A DNA stretch of 64,000 nt from Silene latifolia (taxonomy: Eukaryota > Streptophyta > Magnoliopsida > Caryophyllales > Caryophyllaceae): NCBI RefSeq assembly GCF_048544455.1, contig NC_133532.1:19656948-19720947 (forward strand), read 5' to 3'. A program made the position numbers and the translations under genes. This document shows, one piece after another, positions 56,237-64,000 of the stretch. Within the stretch, counting starts at the first letter, position 1, and the number at the start of each line of letters is the position of its first letter. The notes below the pieces were generated by a model, which saw only the letters and a list, made by a program, of their open reading frames with translations, made no database searches and had not been told where the DNA came from.

Positions 56237-58465
56237 GTGCAAACTGTGTATGAATTGTGCAAATTTGATGCATTAGATGTTGTTTTGACTAATGGATTAG
56301 TTGGAGAGGATACGGGGTATGCTTTGTCTTGTAATTTGCAGGAAACAATCAAGGACCTAGAGGAAAATCCCCCAATGGAAGAATGGGAAGAAAAGGAAGA
56401 AATCCGGAAAACAGCACTGAATTCGCACGGTGCGAGTTTCCCAGTGCCAGAACTCGCACCGTGCGAGTTTGCTCCTGTCCAAGATTTTTTCTTCCTTTCT
56501 TCCAAATTGTTAGAAGAGCTACCAAAGGATAAACCCGTTACCTCTATTGTCAAGCCTCCTATTGTTGAATTGAAGCCCTTACCAAGCCACTTGAAGTATG
56601 CATTTCTAGGAAATGAAGAAACTTTACCGGTAATTATTTCAAGCAAGCTTACTAAGGAGCAAGAAGAGGCTCTCATCCGAGTTCTTAAGCAACACAAGGA
56701 AGCAATTGGGTGGAAAATGGCCGACATCAAAGGCATTAGTCCCACTTTATGCATGCATCGGATTCTTCTTGAAGATGAAGCAAAGCCCGTCCGACAACCA
56801 CAAAGGCGTTTGAACCCTCCAATGATGGATGTTGTGAAGAAAGAGGTACTCAAACTCCTTCATGTAGGTATGATCTATCCTATCTCCGATAGTCAATGGG
56901 TTAGTCCCACCCAAGTTGTCCCAAAGAAATCCAGGCTAACGGTAGTCGAGAATCATGAAGGTGTTTTCACCCCCACTCGAGTTCAAAATGGGTGGCGGGT
57001 ATGTATCGACTACCGTAGGCTCAATGCCGTGACCCGAAAAGATCACTTCCCGCTTCCCTTCATGGATCAAATGTTGGAGAGGTTAGCGGGAAAAGCTTTT
57101 TATTGTTTTTTGGATGGCTACTCGGGTTACTTTCAAATCCCAATTGCACCCGAGGACCAAACAAAAACAACCTTCACATGTCCCTTTGGAACGTTTGCCT
57201 ATAGAAAGATGCCTTTCGGTCTTTGTAATGCTCCGGGAACGTTCCAAAGGTGCATGATGAGTATCTTTTCGGATCATGGTGAGGACTTTATTGAAGTATT
57301 CATGGACGATTTTACCGTACATGGCCAATCTTTTGAGGATTGTTTGAGTCATCTCACTTGGGTCTTGAAAAGATGTATTGACACCAACCTCGTTCTCAAC
57401 CATGAGAAATGTCATTTCATGGTTGATGAAGGAATAGTCTTGGGACATGTGATCTCCTCTAGGGGAATTGAGGTTGATAAGGCCAAGGTCGATACCATTC
57501 GCACCTTGCCTTATCCTACTAATGTGCGTGAAGTGAGATCTTTCCTAGGTCACGCCGGGTTCTATCGGCGTTTTATTAAGGATTTCTCTAAGATTGCCGC
57601 TCCTCTATGCAAGCTACTTCAAAAGGATTGTGAATTTATCATGAGTGGAGAATGCAAGGGAGCTTTTGATATGCTCAAGGAGAAGCTTATTTCGGCACCT
57701 ATAATTCAACCTCCCAATTGGAACGAACCATTTGAGATAATGTCGGACGCAAGCAATTATGCCCTTGGCGCGGTACTTAGCCAAAGGGTAGGAAGAGCAC
57801 CTCATGTTATTCAATATGCGTCGACGATGATGAATGAGGCTCAAAGAAACTATACAACTACCGAGAAAGAATTTCTTGCGGTGGTGTTTGCCTTAGAGAA
57901 ATTTCGACCTTATATTCTTGGAGCCAAGGTCATCATCTTCACGGATCATGCCGCCTTAAGGCATTTGGTGAAAAAGAAGGAGTCCAAGCCCCGTTTGATG
58001 AGATGGGTGCTACTTTTGAGTGAGTTTGACGTTGAACTCAAAGACAAGAAGGGCACAACTAACACGGTGGCGGATCACCTAAGTAGAATTGTGCAAGAGA
58101 AGTCTCAAGAAGTCTTGGAATCACCAATACAAGCTTCCTTTCCGGATGATACACTCCTAGCATTGTCATCCATTGAGCCATGGTATGCCCATATAGTCAA
58201 CTTTTTGGTCTTACAAGAGTTTCCAAAGGGTCTTTCTCGCTCTCAACGGGACAAGATCAAGAGTGATGCCAAGTACTATGTGTGGGATGACCCATATCTT
58301 TGGAAATTTTGTGCCGATCAAGTTATTAGGAGATGTGTCCCGGATACCGAAATCCTTCCAATTCTTAAATTTTGTCACGAGTATGCTTGTGGTTGGCATT
58401 TTGGAGCCAAGAAGACGGCTAGAAAAGTCTTGGAAAGCGGTTTCTTTTGGCCCACATTATTCTGA
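56237..58465 (+). CDS. Element M reverse transcriptase / RNase H (open frame)
   Basis: 742 codons open. RT motifs in order: [20 protein letters not shown] near residue 255, [11 protein letters not shown] near 292, [16 protein letters not shown] near 328, catalytic [10 protein letters not shown] near 355. RNase [15 protein letters not shown] near 510, then [20 protein letters not shown] and [10 protein letters not shown]. Then the start of the integrase zinc region. TGA 58463-58465 stands where neighbouring context (PTLF then DAH) suggests CGA. The insert at 56422-56467 in the N-terminal part holds the family palindrome pair. It converts genomic RNA into DNA. Confidence 0.9.
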   Translation: MQTVYELCKFDALDVVLTNGLVGEDTGYALSCNLQETIKDLEENPPMEEWEEKEEIRKTALNSHGASFPVPELAPCEFAPVQDFFFLSSKLLEELPKDKPVTSIVKPPIVELKPLPSHLKYAFLGNEETLPVIISSKLTKEQEEALIRVLKQHKEAIGWKMADIKGISPTLCMHRILLEDEAKPVRQPQRRLNPPMMDVVKKEVLKLLHVGMIYPISDSQWVSPTQVVPKKSRLTVVENHEGVFTPTRVQNGWRVCIDYRRLNAVTRKDHFPLPFMDQMLERLAGKAFYCFLDGYSGYFQIPIAPEDQTKTTFTCPFGTFAYRKMPFGLCNAPGTFQRCMMSIFSDHGEDFIEVFMDDFTVHGQSFEDCLSHLTWVLKRCIDTNLVLNHEKCHFMVDEGIVLGHVISSRGIEVDKAKVDTIRTLPYPTNVREVRSFLGHAGFYRRFIKDFSKIAAPLCKLLQKDCEFIMSGECKGAFDMLKEKLISAPIIQPPNWNEPFEIMSDASNYALGAVLSQRVGRAPHVIQYASTMMNEAQRNYTTTEKEFLAVVFALEKFRPYILGAKVIIFTDHAALRHLVKKKESKPRLMRWVLLLSEFDVELKDKKGTTNTVADHLSRIVQEKSQEVLESPIQASFPDDTLLALSSIEPWYAHIVNFLVLQEFPKGLSRSQRDKIKSDAKYYVWDDPYLWKFCADQVIRRCVPDTEILPILKFCHEYACGWHFGAKKTARKVLESGFFWPTLF
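56422..56467. repeat. Palindrome pair in the pol ORF of element M
   Basis: TTCGCACGGTGCGAG (56422-56436) and CTCGCACCGTGCGAG (56453-56467), 31 bp apart with a 16-nt spacer. Translated within the open frame. Confidence 0.92.
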
Positions 58466-58477
58466 GATGCTCATGCC

Positions 58478-59476
58478 ATGGTGAAGACATGTGATAGATG
58501 CCAAAGAGTTGGCAACATTTCAAAAAGAGGAGAAATGCCACAAACACCCATGATCTATTGTGAAATATTTGATGTGTGGGGTATTGACTTCATGGGACCA
58601 TTTCCCGCATCTTGTGGCAATGTTTATATACTTTTGGCGGTGGACTATGTTTCCAAGTGGGTGGAGGCTAAAGCCACCAAGACCGATGATGCAAAGGTAG
58701 TTGGAGAATTCATCAAAACCAACATCTTTTCTCGGTTTGGCTTCCCAAAAGCCTTGATAAGCGACCGTGGCACTCACTTTTGCAACAAAGCCATTGGAGC
58801 TCTTCTAAAAAAGTATGGGGTACTTCATAAAGTCTCAACCGCCTATCACCCTCAAAACAACGGTCAAGCCGAGGTTTCTAATAGGGAGATTAAGGCTATC
58901 CTTGAGAAGACGGTGAATCCCGACCGCAAGGATTGGAGCTTGAGGTTGGATGATGCCTTGTGGGCCTATCGCACGGCTTACAAAACGCCAATCGGGATGT
59001 CACCTTACCGCTTACTTTTTGGGAAACCATGTCATCTACCCGTGGAGGTTGAGCATCGAGCTTATTGGGCGGTCAAGTCGTTCAACTTGCAAATGAATGA
59101 AGCAGGCCTTCATAGGAAACTTCAACTTCAAGAATTGGAAGAAATTCGGAATGATGCTTATGAGAATGCTTCCGTTTACAAGGCAAGAACAAGAGCATGG
59201 CATGATAATATGATTTCAAGAAGAGTGTTTCAGGTGGGAGAGAAAGTCTTACTCTTTCAAAATCGGCTTCGACTTTTCTCCGGGAAATTGAGGTCTAGGT
59301 GGATGGGACCATATGAAGTGGTTCGTGTCTTCCCATATGGAGCAATTGAAATCAAATGCTTGAAATCCGGGAAAGTGTTGAAAGTGAATGGTCAAAGGCT
59401 TAAGCATTATTATGAAGGAATTGAAGTGGGTGAAGTGGAAACACTCCACCTTGTCGATCCAATTTACTCAAATTAA
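58478..59476 (+). CDS. Element M integrase (open after the stop)
   Basis: Same frame as RT after the TGA. Second half of the zinc motif (CDRCQRVGN), catalytic triad: Asp in [10 protein letters not shown] near residue 38, Asp in LISDRGTHF near 95, Glu in [13 protein letters not shown] near 130. The C-terminal part has [20 protein letters not shown]. No chromodomain, as expected for Athila. Length is normal. Confidence 0.9.
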   Translation: MVKTCDRCQRVGNISKRGEMPQTPMIYCEIFDVWGIDFMGPFPASCGNVYILLAVDYVSKWVEAKATKTDDAKVVGEFIKTNIFSRFGFPKALISDRGTHFCNKAIGALLKKYGVLHKVSTAYHPQNNGQAEVSNREIKAILEKTVNPDRKDWSLRLDDALWAYRTAYKTPIGMSPYRLLFGKPCHLPVEVEHRAYWAVKSFNLQMNEAGLHRKLQLQELEEIRNDAYENASVYKARTRAWHDNMISRRVFQVGEKVLLFQNRLRLFSGKLRSRWMGPYEVVRVFPYGAIEIKCLKSGKVLKVNGQRLKHYYEGIEVGEVETLHLVDPIYSN

Positions 59477-60471
59477 TGAAGATGCAACTTTGTCGAGCCA
59501 TCGACGTTAAATAAACAGCAAAAGCTTGTAAATATTTCTTTCCCTTGCATATTTAAATTCCGCGTTGCATTGTTTTATTGCATTTTGCATGTTTAAATTA
59601 ATTGCATCCCTTAATTCTTGCATTATAAATTAAATCATTTGCATTTTCAATAATGTTTTTAGCATGTTAGGATGGTTTAATGTGTGTTTTAGTGATAGGA
59701 TACCAACTCAAGGGCATATGTGAAGAAAAGAAGGAAGAATGATGTGTAAAAGGATTGGCTAGAGTGGAGAATTAAGCAATAAAAAAAACCACTTCCAGCA
59801 GCAAAGTCGCACGGTGCGACTTTTCTGAGTGCCAAACTCGCACCATGCGAGAAATCGTATAATTCCCATTTCAGCTGCAATTTCCACGAGGATCCTCATT
59901 GTTCTTCCCCAATTCCTTTAACATTCACCCTCTTTCTTCACACTAACCCTAATCCCTCTCAAAATCACTCATCAAACCCTTCTCAAATCATCAAAATCAA
60001 GCAATTTACCTTCAAGTTTTATCAACTTTCATTACCCAACATCAATTTGGGCAAGGTAATTGCAGAAAATTCACAACACCATCAACTATTCGACCTAGGG
60101 TTTGAAGAATTAAAGAATTGAAGATTTTTGGGTTGCAAATTGGATTAGAGGGACGAATTTAAGCATTTTTGGTTAGCATTCATCAACCAACAACACAAAC
60201 AAGGATCAAAGGGAGGTATAACGCCTTACTCTTCTCCTTGTCATTCATAGTTACCTAAATTTCGAATTTGAGTGCTTCAAAATCGAAATTTAGTTGTTTA
60301 ATTGTGTTGAAATTTGTCCTTAAACAATCTTTTAACTTGTGAGGTGTTTTTATTCCAACAAATAACTAATTAGCACATCAATTTTGTAGTGCATATTAGG
60401 TGTTTGTTCTTTTGCCTCACCCAAAAATCCATTCCAAAAATTTTGTTTTCCTGGAAAGTAATTATTCTACA
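59477..60471 (+). other. Spacer of element M before the env-like ORF, with palindrome pair
   Basis: Non-coding, about 1 kb. Contains GTCGCACGGTGCGAC (59806-59820) and CTCGCACCATGCGAG (59837-59851), 31 bp apart. A block of CATTTTGCATG-like words lies at 59540-59660. Confidence 0.8.
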
Positions 60472-62034
60472 ATGGGCAAAGGTAAAGCTACCGAGGTTCC
60501 TCCTCAAAAGGACCCAAGGTAGCCTCGGATTATGATGAAAATGAATACTCGGGTAAGGAGGGCCTCCGAGACAAGGCCCTCTCAAATTGGAAGAAGTTTG
60601 CTTCGGTGTCAACCGTGGCACAAACTAAATTCTTGGACCAAAATGTTCTTTCTAAATTAGGAATGCTTGACTTGACCCGAATGCTCTTGGAAAAAGTCGG
60701 ACTTGAGGCCTACACTAACATGGCCGCATACACCCGAAGGGGTGTTACCTTTGAGTTTCTTTCGTCGTTGGAAAAAGTGAAATTGGGAAGGGACAAGACC
60801 CCGGGGATCAAATTCCGGGCATGTCGCCTTACCCATACATTGACTTATGATGAGGTACGAGAGGCCCTACATATCACCAAAGCCCCCAACAAGGAAAATC
60901 TTGACAAAAAAATGATGAGTGCCTTTTGGAATGATATTACGGAAGATGTGCATCATGGAAACTCAAAGAATACCACCATCCCCAACCCGGTCTTGCGCCT
61001 CCTAAGCCGCCATATAAACACCAACTTCTTGGTCATGACCGAACCAACAAAAATGCAATATCAACAAATTCAATGTCTATGGTCGATGACCCCGGAAGGG
61101 AGGGGAGTACCGGATTGGGTGGACTTGTTTGTGAGTGGTTGTCTTGAACTACAAAAGAATCCAAAAGGGACCATTTTTATTGGGGGCATGATCGAATTGA
61201 TTGTGCAAAAGACGGGTGTACCATTTCCACCCAATGCTTATGAACTTGATGGTAGTGGTCGCATGGACTTCCATTACTTGAAGCACGCACACATGATTGA
61301 GGTGGTTGACAAAATCACCCCCTTGGTCATTTGGTGGATGGGTGGGCAAAACTCCAAGCATTACATGTATCTACCCCGTCCCCTTGACTCACCCTTGGGT
61401 TGGGGGAGTGTACAAGATTTCTACATGCCTCCCGACGATGCCTTTGTGTACCTTTGGGTTGACAGAGCCCAAGTAGTTAAGCCGGATGAGGATGAGGGAG
61501 GAGAGCAACCGCAAGTGGGGGGGGGGGGGGCCTTTGACTTTTGGTGACATGCCTCATAATGATGCACCATTTGATGAACCCATGCCTAATGCCCCGTATG
61601 ATGAGCCCTATTTCACTCCACCCCAAATGCCACAACAACAACAACAACAACAATATCCTTTTTCGGACCCTCAATTCAACTACCCGGCTTTCCAAACATG
61701 GCAATCTAACATCACCAACCGTGTCTCGAACCTTGAGTCTACCCTTTCTCAAATGCAACTTACGGAGAATGCTCGGTGTGGAATCACCGAAAGCCGCTAC
61801 CACCACTACCAAGAGGATTTGGAAGAGATGCGTTATACTTCAAACGCAACTTTTGACATGGTGGCCGCGATGAATGCTCAATTCATGCATAAATTCCCCA
61901 CCCAATACCAAGGGTATGACGAGACTAGGGTTGAGGAAACAAGAGCCGAAATGGCTAGATTTCGAAGAACAAGAGAATCACGAAGAAGGGGAGGACCTCC
62001 GGACTATGGAGGTGCCTCAAGCTCACACTCTTGA
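60472..62034 (+). pseudogene. Athila env-like ORF of element M, two frameshifts
   Basis: ATG 60472 begins MGKGKATEVPPQK, then a frameshift near 60515 leads into the main frame (to 61547). That frame has Athila ORF features: a LGMLDLTRMLLEKVGLEAY lead, GVTFEFLSSLE, IKFRACRLTHTLTYDEVREAL and a central FLVMTEPTKMQYQQ region. A run of 13 G at 61518-61530 then shifts the frame to 61486-62034, giving a Q-run, a coiled segment (ITNRVSNLESTLSQMQ) and an Arg-rich end. Homologous in layout to 762-2532 of element A. Function unknown. Confidence 0.8.
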
Positions 62035-63071
62035 GTGAGTTTAGGGTGTTCACCTCACACTTTGGGGACAAAGTGAAGATTTAAGTGTAGGGTGGGCATG
62101 AGTTGGTATCATGTATATATTGTAATATATTCAATTTTGGATGCATTGTATTTCATTTCAAAAAAAAAAACGAAAAAAAAAAAGAAAGAAAAGAAAAAGA
62201 AAAACCCGGCTAGGATGAAAACCCGAAAGGGCATCCTAGGCAAAAATGGGAAAGTGGCCGAGGCCGGAGTGAAAACCCGAAAGGGCGCTCCGGGCAAAAT
62301 GAAGAAAAGAGTGCGAGCCACGAGAGTAGAGGTGAGGAAAAGAGCTAAACCGAAAACCCGAAAGGGCGGTTTAGGCAAAATGAGAGAAGTAGGAAAAAAA
62401 TTGGAAAATCTTGTGACCTCTTTGAAGCCTTGAAATCATGTCACATACATGACTATTTCCATTTGGAGGTTGGTGACATAAGTGGTGGAGCTCTAGAAGG
62501 CCGAAAGGGTAGGTTAGTAGTATGCCAAGACTAGGAGGGGGATGTGGAAGCTTACTTTGTTACTAGTGCTTGGCATACTTGTTGTGTGGGATTGTATTGA
62601 CTTGTCTTATGCAATGTTGGAGAGTTTGTGTTTGAGTTGTTGAGTTGTTGGAGAATTGTTGAAATGGAGGTGTTTGAGGTTGCCAAATTGATAGATAGGA
62701 GAGGCTTTGATGACCATGGTAGTCTTGTGTTGAACCAAGTGGAGTGATAAGGGGGAGTAATAAGGAGGTTATGATGAGTTTTGGGAATGGATGAATGAAT
62801 GAATTGGTGGACTTCGGATCATCATAGAAGAGGGATGACATAAGGAGGGGGAGTGAGATGAAGAGAGGTTCGTATTGGTTGAATTTGGGTCACTTACTCA
62901 CTTGTTGAAGCTATGAAGAAAAGTGACCATGTGCTTAGTCGATGGATGATATAAGTAGGGAGAGCGAGATGAAGATAGGGGAATTAGGAGTGCCCATACT
63001 TCTTGGCCTAGGTGGTGATTAGGTTTACTCTAGTTTGCTCGGGACGAGCAAGGGGCTAAGTGTGGGGTGTT
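62035..63071 (+). other. 3' UTR of element M with hairpin triplet and purine tract
   Basis: Begins with an A-rich tract (62158-62205), then three hairpins (62210-62374). The rest is G-rich and non-coding; a purine-rich PPT-like end (AAGGGGCTAAGTGTGGGGTG, about 63051-63070) abuts the 3' LTR at 63072. The Lys/Arg-rich 113-codon frame at 62092-62433 reads through the hairpins. Confidence 0.75.
62210..62374 (+). other. Three GAAA-tetraloop hairpins with covarying stems
   Basis: Each is 30 nt: 8-nt stem arm, AAAA, CCC, GAAA, GGG, 8-nt partner arm, then GCAAAAATG or GCAAAATG. Positions: 62210-62239 (CTAGGATG/CATCCTAG), 62264-62293 (CCGGAGTG/CGCTCCGG, one G-T wobble) and 62345-62374 (CTAAACCG/CGGTTTAG). 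The 14-nt middle is identical in all three; the arms differ wholly but still pair. Confidence 0.88.
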
Positions 63072-64000
63072 TGATGACCTCCTATTTCTACCTAGTTTTG
63101 GCATCATTTAAAGCTCATTTGGTAACACTTGGTGACGGTTTTTGACGTTTTTGACGTTATTTAGCCAATTCCATGTGCATCACCATTTAGCATGATTTCA
63201 AGTGAAGATTAAGAAGCTAAGAGATCGAGAGAAGTGTCCAAGGAAGAGCCAAGAACAAGCTTGAAGAAATACCACGCCAAAGCCTTCCAAAGGATCAAAG
63301 GAAGCACGAAAGAAAGACGCATTCCAGGACCAAACTCGCACCGTGCGAGTTTCCAGACACCAGAACTCGCACGGTGCGAAAAATCTGGGTTTGATGGCGT
63401 TTTGTATTACGGGCCTTTCCTTTGTTAAGCCCATAATTATTAGGTTACGGTAGACTATAAATAGGATGTTTGCAAGTAGGTTAAGCATCTTTTTGTTCAC
63501 TTTAATTAATCAAGTTGTAATTTGGGAATATTTTCATCTTTTGAATTGGGTTTAGATCTAATCATGGAGAACTAATATCCCTTTCTTAATCCGACTCAAA
63601 GGCTTAATCTTTGGTTGTAAGACTCCTTAATCCTTCCTTAATTATCATTATTGTTCTTAATCTCTTTTGTTTAAATGCTTAATTTTGGAATCCTTGTTAG
63701 ATTATTGTGATTAAGTGTGATTTCCTTGTTGCATAATCTTTCCAAGTTCCTTAATTTATATGTTGTTGGGATTATTAAGTGTGATTTCCTTGTAATTCCA
63801 TGTTGCAACAACTTGTTATTAGACTAATGAATGTGATTTCTTCTTCGTTTAATTAACATTAGAGAGATTAAGTTGTGATTGCTCATTAATTGTGATTTCA
63901 TTGTGAGTAATTCCACCTATCAGATTCCTATTGCTTCATCTTCTTGTTAATGAATCTATGTGTGTGATTTCCACTAGAGGAATTGATAAGTTGGGTCAAT
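63072..64000 (+). repeat. 3' LTR of element M, first 929 bp
   Basis: Direct copy of 52327-53260 with roughly 2% differences. The palindrome pair here (63335-63349 and 63366-63379) is better preserved than in the 5' LTR. The window ends inside it. Confidence 0.95.

Larger units (their letters stand above)
52327..64000 (+). mobile_element. Athila-type LTR retrotransposon M (3' LTR cut by window end)
   Basis: LTR 52327-53717, tRNA-Asp primer site, gag, PR, RT-RH, IN, spacer, env-like ORF, 3' UTR with hairpins, purine tract and the start of the second LTR at 63072. It interrupts the Tat RT; GGGGC (52322-52326) is the expected left target duplication. Visible LTR parts differ by about 2%. All enzyme domains are recognisable with catalytic residues present, but several single stops and frameshifts break the reading frames. 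Confidence 0.95.

Overview
The window reads as heterochromatic, repeat-rich plant nuclear DNA, very probably from a eudicot. The evidence is nested Athila, Tat/Ogre, chromovirus and Copia LTR retrotransposons, a plant-type L1 LINE, a Helitron, a Mutator-like MITE, plant tRNA primer sites (Asp, iMet, Arg-type) and one plant-specific spliced GASA gene. The species cannot be named from sequence alone. Nearly everything is mobile DNA. The only host gene I can support is a three-exon GASA/snakin gene on the minus strand at 20390-21536, which simple ORF calling misses.

Layout. 1-8554: minus-strand Athila-type element A, cut by the window start, with 5' LTR, tRNA-Asp PBS, decayed gag, protease, no reverse transcriptase or integrase, then a long env-like ORF. 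8555-13450: older chromovirus LTR material holding a 2458-bp Tat solo LTR (9540-11997, TSD GTCAT). 13456-18158: complete young Copia element (TSD TTATT, non-canonical TA...TA LTR ends). 18164-24960: AT-rich spacer with the GASA gene and a MITE. 24964-28100: chromovirus LTR split by a solo LTR (26524-27919, TSD ACCTA). 28100-29600: decayed Tat LTR end and leader. 29631-36462: complete non-autonomous chromovirus (TSD GTTTG). 36468-37990: truncated chromovirus LTR, plus strand. 38040-44886: minus-strand Tat LTR fragment holding a Helitron (38951-39592) and an L1 LINE (40141-44871). 44887-52326: plus-strand Tat/Ogre element, cut by 52327-64000: plus-strand Athila-type element M with both LTRs (the second truncated by the window), gag, PR, RT-RH, IN and an env-like ORF.

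Two structural themes stand out. First, four unrelated LTR-retrotransposon groups each carry their own short palindrome (CTCGATCGAG; CTCGCACSGTGCGAG; ACTCGGCCGAGT; a GCGCAGC...GCTGCGC type), arranged as pairs or arrays with steps of about 20-22 and 30-31 bp, near whole turns of the DNA helix. In both Athila elements the family's own palindrome occurs in three compartments: the LTR, the polyprotein coding region and the spacer before the env-like ORF. Second, both Athila elements carry three RNA-type hairpins just 3' of the env-like ORF, in which the apical part is constant while the stem sequence changes with pairing kept (internal covariation). In element M the apex is a CCC-GAAA-GGG tetraloop.

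Most polyproteins are broken by stops consistent with CAA to TAA or CGA to TGA changes, as expected for methylated, silenced elements. The nesting order gives a relative history: Tat LTR first, then the LINE and Helitron inside it, then the plus-strand Tat element, then Athila M.
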